Notes: generated by a model from the sequence alone, not told the origin. Shown: positions 9,627 to 17,893, counted from the stretch's first letter. The stretch: DNA of 64,000 bases from Methylophilaceae bacterium (GCA_027488395.1 JAIYBT010000026.1:1-64000), one strand, 5' to 3'. Numbers and translations: made by a program.

Positions 9627-10807
9627 TGGGGCGCCAGCAACATGGCATGGTGGTCTGGTTAACGTTGAGTCTGCTCATCAGTGCCAGCGTATTGTTATTG
9701 CCAATCAGGGGGGTGCAACCACCCATGTCACAGATCCAAAGTCTACGCACACAAACCGCGCTCAGTCTTGCACATCATGCATTGTTGGCTTATGCGCATC
9801 AAGCATTGGGGCTGACAGCATGTGAGACTAACTGTCCACGCCCGGGAGATTTACCTTGCCCAGACCGAAATTTAGATGGCGTAGCAGAAACCAGTTGTAG
9901 TCAAAGCAATCAGCGCTTAGGTCGCTTGCCTTGGAAAACCTTAGGCGTAGGCGAGTTAAGGGATGGGAGTGGTGAGTTATTGTGGTATGCCGTCTCCAAT
10001 GCTTATAAAAATAATCCAAGAATACTGCCGCTGCATCTAGATACACCTGGTAGTTGGAATGTGCGCTATCAGCATGGACCACGGTATGATATTGCGGTAG
10101 GTACGGGTGCAGTTGCAGTGATTATTGCCCCCAATGCACCGCTCATTCGCGAGGATGGCCTATTGCAAACACGTAACACTGATCAACGCCAGCAACCGCA
10201 ACATTATTTAGAGGTGGCAGAGGGGGTGGATAATGGCCTGGCCGTTGAGCTAGCGGCAAACGGCTTTATTGCGGCTGCGGCTAGCCCTCGTTTCAACGAT
10301 GTGCTACGCGTGGTGACTGCGCAACAAATGCATGCCTCGATGCAACGGCAGGTCGTCAGTATTTTAAAAAGCCTATTTGCGTGCAGTCCACCTTGTGCGA
10401 GCTTTCCTGAATCAGCCAGTGTGGGGGATACGAGTTGTTTGGGTCACGGTCATCTTGTTAGCGCTTGTCTCTCTAACACGGCCGTCTTGGAAGCGTTGGG
10501 TCGCATCCCGGTGACATCAGCGGGCCGAGGCCCCATCGCGGGAACCAGTGTGTTGGATGCCAGCGCACAACACCATTGGTTTCAGCAAAACGGTTGGCGT
10601 GAGCAGGTGTTTTATCGCCTGCGTGGCCAGCAACTGCATCTGGTGGTGGCGGGCGAGGCGCAAGCGGGTCAAGTACGCGCCACGACCACGCACAAACAAT
10701 CCCTGGTGAATTATTTAGAAGCCAGTACCCTAGCGCAAATGGGTATTGCCAGCGTTGGCGCCAGTCCGTTGCCCAGTAATGATCTCTGGTTGGTATTGCA
10801 ACGATAA
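9626..10807 (+). CDS. prepilin-like pilus protein with PCPD-type domain
   Basis: An open frame runs upstream to 9521, but I prefer GTG 9626, which overlaps the previous stop, or ATG 9647. This gives a short polar leader ending QQHG, then a hydrophobic helix MVVWLTLSLLISASVLLLP. That resembles a class III prepilin site (G|M), but the usual Glu at +5 is missing, as in GspK-type minor pseudopilins. The exported part has CPRPGDLPCPD, a C...LPWKTLG segment and further cysteines. The downstream protein carries the same PCPD...DG...C...LPW..LG pattern, so the two are probably distant paralogues placed together at the pilus tip. About 393 aa. Confidence 0.6.
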   Translation: MGRQQHGMVVWLTLSLLISASVLLLPIRGVQPPMSQIQSLRTQTALSLAHHALLAYAHQALGLTACETNCPRPGDLPCPDRNLDGVAETSCSQSNQRLGRLPWKTLGVGELRDGSGELLWYAVSNAYKNNPRILPLHLDTPGSWNVRYQHGPRYDIAVGTGAVAVIIAPNAPLIREDGLLQTRNTDQRQQPQHYLEVAEGVDNGLAVELAANGFIAAAASPRFNDVLRVVTAQQMHASMQRQVVSILKSLFACSPPCASFPESASVGDTSCLGHGHLVSACLSNTAVLEALGRIPVTSAGRGPIAGTSVLDASAQHHWFQQNGWREQVFYRLRGQQLHLVVAGEAQAGQVRATTTHKQSLVNYLEASTLAQMGIASVGASPLPSNDLWLVLQR

Positions 10808-11559
10808 TGCGTCCATGTCAGCAACATCAGGGGGTGCACGGCGCCGTAAAGGGTGCCAAGCCACGTTTGAGCGCAAGGGTGCAACAGGGATTTAGCTTGC
10901 TGGAACTGGCGTTAGCCATGGTCATATTAAGCTTACTCATGGGCAGTTTGATGGGACCACTGCGCGCGCAACGTAGCTTGAGCGCCAACAAAGACACCGA
11001 TTGGCGGTTGCAACAGGCACAACAAGCCTTGTATGGACACGCGGTGATTTACCATTATTTACCATGCCCAGATGATGATCTGCCGCCAGATGGCTGGGAA
11101 AACGTACTCAGCAATCAATCCTGTCGTAGTGATGAGTGTGTATTGCCTTGGCAGCAACTCGGCTTGCCAGCTACCGATGCATGGGGGCGTTACTTACGTT
11201 ATCGAGCAGACAGCACCTTTACCCATCATGGCGCATGGTTTAGCATTGCCAATGCCGAATTGGACAGCAATCTACAAGTGACGGGGGATGCGGGTGCTGT
11301 CACCAGTGTGGCAAGTCGCCCTGTGGCGATTGTGTTGTCTCATGGCGAAAATGGGCTGGGTGGCATACAATCAGGGGCGCTGGCACAAGCACTGGCGCCG
11401 CCGCAACAGGTCGACGAAATTGAAAATGCCGATGGCGACCTTCAGTTTGTGGACAAATCGCAATCCCAAGTCAATGGCCTTGTGTTTGATGACCGTATGA
11501 TCATGCTGTCACCCAAAACCCTTATTTACCACATGGTGCAGGCGCAGCGCCTGCCATAA
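10807..11559 (+). CDS. type IV prepilin-like protein with PCPD-type domain
   Basis: 250-residue prepilin. The leader of about 28 residues ends RVQQG and is followed by FSLLELALAMVILSLLMG: cleavage G|F with Glu at +5, the canonical prepilin peptidase and methylation site. The globular part contains LPCPDDDLPPDG, cysteines in SCRSDEC, and LPWQQLGLP...DAWGRYLRY, matching in order the motif set of the protein encoded just upstream. Start ATG overlaps the previous stop (TAATG). Last gene of the pilus operon. A major pilin gene is not in the window, so these may be minor or adhesive subunits. Confidence 0.75.
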   Translation: MRPCQQHQGVHGAVKGAKPRLSARVQQGFSLLELALAMVILSLLMGSLMGPLRAQRSLSANKDTDWRLQQAQQALYGHAVIYHYLPCPDDDLPPDGWENVLSNQSCRSDECVLPWQQLGLPATDAWGRYLRYRADSTFTHHGAWFSIANAELDSNLQVTGDAGAVTSVASRPVAIVLSHGENGLGGIQSGALAQALAPPQQVDEIENADGDLQFVDKSQSQVNGLVFDDRMIMLSPKTLIYHMVQAQRLP

Positions 11560-11572
11560 CCTCGGAAGTGTC

Positions 11573-12325
11573 ATGCAAGACGCACAATTGTTACGATACA
11601 GTCGGCACATTTTATTGCCACAAATTGAATATGCAGGCCAAGAACGTTTGGTCAATAGCCACGCATTGATCGTGGGTGCAGGCGGGTTGGGGGCGCCCGT
11701 GGCACTGTATTTGGCCGCCTCCGGCGTGGGTACCTTAACCATTTGCGATTTTGACGCGGTGGATCTCACCAACTTACAACGGCAAATTATTCACACTACG
11801 CATGCCGTCGGCCAAAACAAAGCGTTATCCGCTCAAACCACCATTGCTGCGTTAAATCCTGAGATCAACGTACATGCCGTGACTGAGCGCGCATCAGAGG
11901 CTACGCTTGCACGTTTGATTGCAGCGGCGGATGTGGTGATGGATTGCAGTGATAATTTTGAAACGCGATATTGCTTAAACCGCCTCTGTCTGGCTGCGCG
12001 CACCCCCTTGGTGTCAGGCGCTGCGATTCGCTTTGAGGGCCAGTTAACCGTGTTTGATTTTAGGCAGGCTCACTCGCCTTGTTACCATTGTTTATACCCC
12101 GATGTCGGCGATGATCAAGCCATGCGCTGTGCCGATAATGGCGTATTTGCACCGTTGGTCGGCATGATTGGCACCGCGCAAGCCGCCGAGGCGCTAAAAC
12201 TATTGATGCAGATCGGCGATACCATGCAAGGCCGCCTGTTGTTACTCGATGCGCTGACTGCCGAATGGCGCATGATCAAGCTTGCGCGCGACCCACATTG
12301 TGCGGTGTGCGCAACCCGCGATTAA
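11573..12325 (+). CDS. moeB: MoeB/ThiF-family E1-like adenylyltransferase
   Basis: 250-residue enzyme that adenylates the C-terminal Gly-Gly of a ubiquitin-like sulfur carrier (MoaD in molybdopterin synthesis or ThiS in thiamine synthesis). The ATP site GAGGLGAP...CDFDAVDLTNLQRQ lies at about residues 35-70, followed by DCSDNFETRYCLN. Two zinc pairs are present, C170xxC173 and C243xxC246. No rhodanese domain is attached, so the sulfur donor acts in trans. It lies 13 bp after the last pilin gene and converges on waaA with a 4-bp overlap. The window also holds a molybdopterin enzyme (39.9-42.2 kb), which fits MoeB, but ThiF cannot be excluded. Confidence 0.85.
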   Translation: MQDAQLLRYSRHILLPQIEYAGQERLVNSHALIVGAGGLGAPVALYLAASGVGTLTICDFDAVDLTNLQRQIIHTTHAVGQNKALSAQTTIAALNPEINVHAVTERASEATLARLIAAADVVMDCSDNFETRYCLNRLCLAARTPLVSGAAIRFEGQLTVFDFRQAHSPCYHCLYPDVGDDQAMRCADNGVFAPLVGMIGTAQAAEALKLLMQIGDTMQGRLLLLDALTAEWRMIKLARDPHCAVCATRD

Positions 12326-13650
12326 TCAAGCGACGGTTGAATTAACTTTAGTAAACGTGCACTGGTGCCGCGGTGCGCTTGGCTAAAAGTTTTGGCCGCG
12401 GCTGACATCTGCGCACGGGTATCTGGCTGTTGCGCCAGCGTATAAATGGCCTCGGCCAGTTGGTGGGTGTGGTTGAGCCTAATGGCGGCCCCTGCTGTTA
12501 CCGCAGCCGCGCTGGCCTGTGCAAAGTTAAACATATGCGGTCCCAAAATGGTGGGCACCCCCATGCATGCGGCCTCAATGAGATTTTGCCCCCCTAGCGC
12601 GACCAAACTGCCACCCATTACGGCGACATCGCTCGCCGCATAATAGGTATACATTTCCCCCATGCTGTCACCGAGCACCACTTGAATGTTTGGCGCCAAC
12701 GTTGGGCGGGTTGTGAGGGGTGGTTGCAGTTGTATACTGCTACGCCGCGCATAGTGTATGCCTCGGCTTGTTAAGAGCGCGGCCACTTCGTCAAAGCGTT
12801 GTGGGTGACGCGGCACCAGCAATAATAAAAGTGGCGGCAGCGGTGCGTCGTCTTTGTGCGTCGTCTGTTGGACCTGCGTTGGCCAAAGCGCATCCAGCAG
12901 GAGTGCTTCTTCACCTTCACGGGTGCTGGCCGCCATGATCACGGTACGCGTTTGGCCTAGCCATGCTCTCAACGCTTGACCCTCAGTCACGCTTTCTGGC
13001 GGTGGCGTGACCTCAAACTTTAAATTGCCACAAACGCTTACCTTGCTGGCACCAAGCGCGCTAAACCGCTGGGCATCGGCATCGGTTTGTGCGGCAATCC
13101 AACACAATTGCTGCAAGCCTTGTCGGGTCAGTGCGCCTAGCTTGGCATAGCCTGCGGCAGAGTTTTCCGATAAGCGCGCATTGATCAACGCCAGCGGTAT
13201 TTGATGACGCTTAGCCGCCGCAATCAGTGCAAACCACAGTTCAGTTTCCATCAGCCCGCCCCATTGCGGCTGAAAGTAACTTAAAAAACGGTTGACCACA
13301 CAGGGCACATCTACCGGCAAATAAGCTTGCAGCAGGCGGCCTTGTGTGATGGCTTGGCTAAACAATTGTGTGCTGGTGGCGCGTCCGGTGGGCGTGCCGT
13401 GCGTGATTAATAGCTGATGGTGTGGATAGTGTGTCATCAGTGCGTGCACCAAGGGCTGCGCCGCGCGCGTTTCGCCGACCGATACACAATGTAGCCACAA
13501 TACCGGGCCCGTCACAGCTTGGGTGTAAACGCCATAACGCTCACGCCAATGAGCTAGATAAGCAGGTTGCAGACGGGCGCGCCAAAGCAATTTTAGCGGC
13601 AACAAGAGCGCGACCAACCACATTAACAGCGCATACAAAAATCGAGACAT
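12322..13650 (-). CDS. waaA: 3-deoxy-D-manno-octulosonic acid transferase (Kdo transferase)
   Basis: 442-residue inner-membrane GT-B glycosyltransferase that adds Kdo to lipid IVA in LPS assembly. The frame is open to 13740, but ATG 13650 gives MSRFLYALLMWLVALLLPL, the expected N-terminal anchor. Family motifs include VLWLHCVSVGETRAAQPL, the acidic segment GGLMETELWFALIAAAKRHQIP split across two lines of sense, INARLSENSAAGY, and the C-terminal MGGSLVALGGQNLIEAA followed by GPHMFNF. Length is slightly above the usual 420-430. It converges with moeB, sharing four bases. Confidence 0.93.
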   Translation of the reverse strand: MSRFLYALLMWLVALLLPLKLLWRARLQPAYLAHWRERYGVYTQAVTGPVLWLHCVSVGETRAAQPLVHALMTHYPHHQLLITHGTPTGRATSTQLFSQAITQGRLLQAYLPVDVPCVVNRFLSYFQPQWGGLMETELWFALIAAAKRHQIPLALINARLSENSAAGYAKLGALTRQGLQQLCWIAAQTDADAQRFSALGASKVSVCGNLKFEVTPPPESVTEGQALRAWLGQTRTVIMAASTREGEEALLLDALWPTQVQQTTHKDDAPLPPLLLLLVPRHPQRFDEVAALLTSRGIHYARRSSIQLQPPLTTRPTLAPNIQVVLGDSMGEMYTYYAASDVAVMGGSLVALGGQNLIEAACMGVPTILGPHMFNFAQASAAAVTAGAAIRLNHTHQLAEAIYTLAQQPDTRAQMSAAAKTFSQAHRGTSARLLKLIQPSLD

Positions 13651-13843
13651 AACGCTATTTTCGCATATTTGTTTTAAACCGATGGCGGCAAATTGTGCGC
13701 TTGGCGGATGCAAAGTGTTGTGAGGTTTTGCAAGCAACAATCAGTGAGTGATGGCTCACCTATGCGCAAAGCCACATACTAACAAACAGCCAAAAAATGC
13801 AAGACTTTGCTTAAAAAAAATTATCCTAAAAATGGGTTGACGC

Positions 13844-13859
13844 ACACAACATAAAGGCA
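13844..13859 (+). promoter_or_regulatory. degenerate NrdR-box-like half site
   Basis: Starts ACACAACATA, matching the left half of the NrdR box (ACACWATATATWGTGT), with a poor right half. Its start is 32 bp from the start of the strong box at 13876, the roughly three-turn spacing seen for paired NrdR boxes. Confidence 0.4.
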
Positions 13860-13875
13860 TAAATTGCACACAAGA

Positions 13876-13891
13876 ACACAAGATATTGTGT
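13876..13891 (+). promoter_or_regulatory. NrdR box upstream of nrdJa
   Basis: ACACAAGATATTGTGT matches the NrdR consensus at all but one position and is itself an inverted repeat. NrdR is the ATP/dATP-sensing repressor of ribonucleotide reductase genes, and the next gene is nrdJa. Confidence 0.75.
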
Positions 13892-13898
13892 TTAATCA

Positions 13899-13964
13899 GT
13901 AAAGCGCCCGCGCAGTCAGTGTACCTGACAGGCCATGAAAATTGGACGCTTTACCCACCTGCGC
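13899..13964 (+). ncRNA. structured leader of nrdJa (candidate cis-regulatory RNA)
   Basis: An 8-bp outer stem GTAAAGCG (13899-13906) / CGCTTTAC (13947-13954) encloses a perfect hairpin GTCAG-TGTAC-CTGAC (13915-13929). GCGCAG (13910-13915), inside the outer loop, is complementary to CTGCGC (13959-13964) just outside it, which would form a pseudoknot. The gene starts 92 nt later. AGTCAG-TGT-ACCTG is loosely like a B12 box, but the other cobalamin riboswitch elements are absent. I recall a candidate RNA called the nrdJ motif described upstream of such genes; whether this is a member needs a covariance-model search. Confidence 0.55.
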
Positions 13965-14056
13965 TCACTCAATGCCCGCCTATTTTTGTTTCAATCTCAA
14001 GGCTGTATTGCGTATTTATAACTAAACATAAAGTCATCATGGTGTCGGAGAAGTGA

Positions 14057-16222
14057 ATGTTAAAAGCTGTTGAAACCAATAAATCCATTGCATCAGACGA
14101 AATCGTCGATATTCCTGTGCAACCTGTCTCGTTAGATATTTGGGATAAAAAATATCGCCTGAAAACCAAATCAGGGGAGCATGTCGATCACGACATGGAT
14201 AGTTCCTACGCCCGTGTGGCCCGTGCCTTGGCCGATGTCGAAACCACCGAGGACAAAAAAGCCGAGTGGCATGAAAAGTTTTTGTGGGCGCTGCGCCGTG
14301 GCGCGATTCCTGCCGGCCGTATTACTTCTAACGCAGGCGCACAAGAGCATAAACCCGCCACCTCTACCATCAACTGCACCGTGTCTGGCGTGGTCGAAGA
14401 CAGCATGGATGACATTTTAGGCAAAGTGCACGAAGCCGGCCTCACCTTAAAAGCGGGTTGCGGCATTGGCTATGAATTTTCTACCTTGCGTCCAAAAGGC
14501 GCATTTGTGGCAGGTGCCGGCGCGTATACCTCAGGCCCATTAAGCTTTATGGATATCTACGACAAAATGTGCTTTACCGTGTCTAGCGCGGGTGGCCGTC
14601 GTGGGGCGCAAATGGCTACCTTTGATATTAGCCATCCTGATGTCACCGACTTTATTAAAGCCAAACGCGAAAACGGCCGTTTGCGCCAATTTAACTTAAG
14701 CTGCCTCATCACCAAAGAATTTATGGAGGCCGTCAAAGCCGATGCCGAGTGGAAACTGGCGTTCCCCGTCACCGAAAAAGAGGCGATTATCGACGGCTTA
14801 AATGTCAACGATGAAGCGCAAGTGGTGTGGCGCGAGTGGCCGGTTAAAGGTAAATACCTCACTAAGTTAGATGGCATTGATGCAGGCAAAGTCGCTTGCC
14901 GTGTTTACAAAACCATTAAAGCGCGCCGGTTGTGGGATGTGATCATGTCCTCGACCTACGATTTTGCCGAGCCGGGCTTTATTTTGATTGACCGCGTCAA
15001 CGAAATGAACAACAACTGGTTCTGCGAAAATATCCGCGCCACCAACCCCTGTGGTGAGCAACCACTGCCACCTTATGGCGCTTGTTTGCTCGGTTCGGTC
15101 AACCTCACTAAATTTGTGCGCAAACCCTTTACCAGCGAAGCCCATTTTGATTGGGAAGAATATCGCAATGTGGTGGCGGTGTTTACCCGCATGCTCGACA
15201 ACGTGGTAGAAATCAACGGTTTGCCGCTTGAGCAACAACGCCAAGAAATCGCTCGCAAACGCCGTCATGGCATGGGCTATTTAGGTTTGGGTTCTACCCT
15301 CACCATGCTCACCATGCAATACGGCGACGAAGCCTCGATTAAATTCACCGAAGAAGTTACCCGCGTGATGGCCGAAGTAGGTTGGGAAATCGGCGTGCAA
15401 TTGGCCGAAGAAAAAGGCCCAGCGCCCATCATGGAAGAAAAATTTGAAGTGACCGCCGACATGTTGCGCCACCGCCCAGAAATGGCCGCCGATGGCATTA
15501 AAGTGGGGCAAAAAGTGGCCGGCAAAATCTTGCTGGGTAAATATAGCCGCTACATGCAGCAGTTTCCAGAAGGCTTGCGTAACCAAATCGCGACCAAGGG
15601 TGTGCGCTTTACCCACCATAGCTCGATTGCGCCTACCGGCACGATTTCACTCAGCTTAGCCAACAACGCCAGTAATGGTATTGAGCCAAGCTTTGCCCAC
15701 CACTACGCACGTAACGTGATTCGTGAAGGCAAAAAATCCAAAGAAAAAGTCGACGTGTTTAGTTATGAGTTATTGGCCTACCGCGAGTTGGTCAACCCAA
15801 AAGCCATGCCGTTTGGCACCTCAGACGAAGAAAAATTGCCTGAGTACTTTTTAGATTCTTCTACCATCATGGCCAAAGCCCATGTGGATATTCAAGCCGC
15901 CGCACAAAAATGGATTGATAGCTCCATTTCAAAAACCATTAACGTGCCTACCGACTACGATTTTGAAGACTTTAAAAACATCTATCTCTATGCATATGAC
16001 AAAGGCTTAAAAGGTTGCACGACGTTTAGATTTAACCCAGAAGCCTTCCAAGGCGTGTTGGTGACCGAGAAAGATTTAGAGAGCACCACCTATAAATTTA
16101 CGCTAGACGACGGCACCGAAATTGAAGCCAAAGGCAACGAAGAGATCGAGTACGACGGTGAGATTCATACCGCGGCTAATTTATTCGACGCGTTTAAAGA
16201 AGGCTACTACGGAAAATTCTAA
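14057..16222 (+). CDS. nrdJa: B12-dependent (class II) ribonucleotide reductase, catalytic part NrdJa
   Basis: 721-residue adenosylcobalamin-dependent enzyme reducing ribonucleotides to deoxyribonucleotides without oxygen or iron. Visible motifs: STINCTVSG with redox Cys107, AGCGIGYEFSTLRP, SAGGRRGAQMATFDISHPD, the radical segment NPCGEQPLPPYGACLLGSVNL with Cys332 and Glu334, APTGTISL, and a late GLKGCTTFRFNPEAF. The single-chain family also carries a C-terminal TSCPD/Cys-rich section, which is missing here and lies in the next gene; this is the split NrdJa/NrdJb arrangement known from Pseudomonas aeruginosa. GGAGAAGTGA precedes the ATG. NrdR boxes and a folded leader lie upstream. Codon usage is unusually regular (GCC, ACC, AAA), as for a highly expressed gene. 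Confidence 0.93.
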   Translation: MLKAVETNKSIASDEIVDIPVQPVSLDIWDKKYRLKTKSGEHVDHDMDSSYARVARALADVETTEDKKAEWHEKFLWALRRGAIPAGRITSNAGAQEHKPATSTINCTVSGVVEDSMDDILGKVHEAGLTLKAGCGIGYEFSTLRPKGAFVAGAGAYTSGPLSFMDIYDKMCFTVSSAGGRRGAQMATFDISHPDVTDFIKAKRENGRLRQFNLSCLITKEFMEAVKADAEWKLAFPVTEKEAIIDGLNVNDEAQVVWREWPVKGKYLTKLDGIDAGKVACRVYKTIKARRLWDVIMSSTYDFAEPGFILIDRVNEMNNNWFCENIRATNPCGEQPLPPYGACLLGSVNLTKFVRKPFTSEAHFDWEEYRNVVAVFTRMLDNVVEINGLPLEQQRQEIARKRRHGMGYLGLGSTLTMLTMQYGDEASIKFTEEVTRVMAEVGWEIGVQLAEEKGPAPIMEEKFEVTADMLRHRPEMAADGIKVGQKVAGKILLGKYSRYMQQFPEGLRNQIATKGVRFTHHSSIAPTGTISLSLANNASNGIEPSFAHHYARNVIREGKKSKEKVDVFSYELLAYRELVNPKAMPFGTSDEEKLPEYFLDSSTIMAKAHVDIQAAAQKWIDSSISKTINVPTDYDFEDFKNIYLYAYDKGLKGCTTFRFNPEAFQGVLVTEKDLESTTYKFTLDDGTEIEAKGNEEIEYDGEIHTAANLFDAFKEGYYGKF

Positions 16223-16242
16223 GGCCTGACCTACTGCGCTCA

Positions 16243-16326
16243 CGGGTGCGGTGTTGCAAAGCGATTTTTAATCCCCATGTACCATTTGTACACTCCGGTT
16301 AAAAATCACTTTGCGCCTAGCACCCG
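16243..16326 (+). repeat. long hairpin between nrdJa and nrdJb
   Basis: Nested inverted repeats: CGGGTGC (16243-16249) / GCACCCG (16320-16326), then a 16-bp arm (16256-16271, GCAAAGCGATTTTTAA) with its partner at 16299-16314, perfect except one G-U pair, then TGTAC (16278-16282) / GTACA (16288-16292). It fills most of the 187-bp spacer. No U-run follows, so it is not an ordinary terminator; mRNA stabiliser, processing site or a mobile palindromic repeat are possible. Confidence 0.75.
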
Positions 16327-16409
16327 AGGCGCTCGTGACGGTCATCCCATAGCATTTTAGAGTTACCAGACATTATTTAATATTGAAACACTCCAATAGG
16401 AGAAACAAC

Positions 16410-17111
16410 ATGGCCATTAAAATCGACAAAAAAATCACCGCCTACAAGCTGGTGACAGACGAAGACAAAAAAGCAGCGGAGCAAGCCGCCCAACACACCA
16501 CCGCCACCACCAACGTGGTGCAATTAGGCGAGCCACTCAGCCGCCCAGATATGCTGGTGGGCAACACCTACAAAATCAAAACCCCAGTGACCGAGCACGC
16601 GCTCTACATCACCATTAATGATGTCATCATGCACGAAGGCACCCCGCACGAGCACCGTCGCCCATTTGAGATTTTTATCAACTCCAAAAACATGGAGCAC
16701 TTCCAGTGGATCGTCGCCCTCACCCGCGTCATGTCTGCCGTGTTCCGTAAAGGCGGTGATGTCACCTTTTTGGTCGAAGAGCTTAAAAGCGTCTTCGAGC
16801 CCAGCGGAGGCTACTTTAAAAAAGGCGGCAAATTTGTGCCTAGCCTAGTGGCCGAGATTGGTGAAGTGGTTGAAAAACACCTACAAGAAATCGGCATGCT
16901 GAAAAAACCCCGCCTAGACGAACACCAACAAAAATTGGTCGAAGACAAAAAAGCCGAATACCTAGAAAAACACGCCAAATCGGGTGACGAATCCAACGAC
17001 GAAGGCTTCCCCAAAGGCGCGCAACTGTGCAAAAAGTGTAATACCAAAGCCAGCATTTTGATGGATGGATGCATGACTTGCTTGAACTGCGGCGATAGTA
17101 AGTGCGGTTAA
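16410..17111 (+). CDS. nrdJb: class II ribonucleotide reductase C-terminal part NrdJb (TSCPD domain)
   Basis: 233-residue partner of NrdJa. ATG 16410 follows AATAGGAGAAACAAC; the upstream TTG at 16383 is discarded. The middle (RPDMLVGNTYKIKTPVTEHALYITI...MHEGTPHEHRRPFEIFINS) is the TSCPD-type domain, with GGDVTFLVEELKSVFEPSGG after it. The C-terminus has CKKCNTKASILMDGCMTCLNCG then DSKCG, the mobile cysteine tail that re-reduces the active site and probably binds zinc. In single-chain NrdJ this follows the catalytic domain directly; here it is a separate gene after a 187-bp spacer filled with a long hairpin, which may tune the ratio of the two chains. Confidence 0.88.
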   Translation: MAIKIDKKITAYKLVTDEDKKAAEQAAQHTTATTNVVQLGEPLSRPDMLVGNTYKIKTPVTEHALYITINDVIMHEGTPHEHRRPFEIFINSKNMEHFQWIVALTRVMSAVFRKGGDVTFLVEELKSVFEPSGGYFKKGGKFVPSLVAEIGEVVEKHLQEIGMLKKPRLDEHQQKLVEDKKAEYLEKHAKSGDESNDEGFPKGAQLCKKCNTKASILMDGCMTCLNCGDSKCG

Positions 17112-17164
17112 AGTAAGGTGGGCGTACTTGTAATCCGTTTGTCGTGCACACCCTACCAAAATAC

Positions 17165-17197
17165 AAAAAACGGCTTGCAGAAATGCGAGCCGTTTTT
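17165..17197 (+). terminator. intrinsic terminator of nrdJb
   Basis: AAAAACGGCT (17166-17175) pairs with AGCCGTTTTT (17188-17197), with extra GC pairs inside the loop and a T-run at the 3' side. It lies 54 bp after the nrdJb stop. Confidence 0.85.
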
Positions 17198-17526
17198 CTA
17201 TTCTCAAGCTTGATATAAACTCATAAGTGTCAACTTAATTTCTTGAAGTTTTGCAGAACCTTAAGGGTTCCGTAAAGTTTTATAAATGATTAAATGTAGG
17301 ATTGCAAGACTTGACCCCGATGGATGTGATGTTTATGGCATGAAAGCTAACGAGGCGCTTATAGTTCAATACTTAGACTTTCTGACACACTCAGCCAGCG
17401 CTTTGGCAAGTTGCCTGAGAAGACCGTTCACTAACTTTAAGTCTTCTGACTTCTTGTAATTGGCTTTTAATATCATTAATATGTAGAAAAATATTAAATG
17501 AGACTCTCTCATATATTTGTTACACC
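17198..17526. other. AT-rich spacer at the left edge of the accessory region
   Basis: No convincing gene. It holds one copy of the dispersed repeat (17292-17322) and a 36-codon minus-strand frame (17366-17476, ending ECVRKSKY) without a ribosome binding site. The CACC target duplication of the insertion sequence is its last four bases. Confidence 0.5.
17292..17322 (-). repeat. dispersed repeat, copy 1
   Basis: On the minus strand it reads ATCGGGGTCAAG then TCTTGCAATCCTACATTT. Same core, GTCTTGCAATCC, as the copies at 19807, 20421 and 22411, but in the opposite orientation. Confidence 0.75.
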
Positions 17527-17591
17527 TTACCTGCTCCCCGTTTGCCCTACCAATTAAAATTTAGTAAAGTCCACTCATTAGAGTGGATTTA

Positions 17592-17858
17592 ATGAAGAAG
17601 AGTAGATTTACCGAAGAGCAAATTATTGGTTTTTTGAAGGAAGCAGAGGCTGGCGCACCAGTGACTGCTATTTGTCGTCGTGGTGGCTTCAGTGACGCCA
17701 CTTTCTATAAGTGGCGTGCCAAGTTTGGCGGTATGGCGGCGACTGAGGCGCTACGACTCCGAGCTCTTGAGAGAGAGAACTCGGAACTCAAGAAGTTGCT
17801 AGCAGAAGCCCATCTAGATATGGCAGCACTCAAGGTCGCCTTTGGGGTAAAGCGCTAA
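17592..17858 (+). CDS. IS3-family transposase OrfA
   Basis: 88-residue helix-turn-helix protein (KKSRFTEEQIIGFLKEAEAG...CRRGGFSDATFYKWRAKFGG) followed by a leucine-zipper-like stretch (LRALERENSELKKLLAEAHLDMAALK). It binds the element ends and multimerises. ATG 17592 is preferred over GTG 17583. The OrfB frame lies at -1 relative to it and is open from within the end of OrfA, as expected for production of an OrfAB fusion by programmed frameshifting; I did not find an obvious slippery heptamer. Confidence 0.92.
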   Translation: MKKSRFTEEQIIGFLKEAEAGAPVTAICRRGGFSDATFYKWRAKFGGMAATEALRLRALERENSELKKLLAEAHLDMAALKVAFGVKR

Positions 17859-17893
17859 CCCCACAAGCGAAACGTGATGGCATACAGCGCATT

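Noticed and set aside
13911-13930. B12 riboswitch in the nrdJa leader
   Set aside because: A segment resembles the B12 box, but the other conserved cobalamin riboswitch elements are absent and the leader is too short.
17366-17476. 36-codon minus-strand open frame ending ECVRKSKY
   Set aside because: No ribosome binding site, very short, in an AT-rich spacer; reasonable codons only. Not enough to call a gene.
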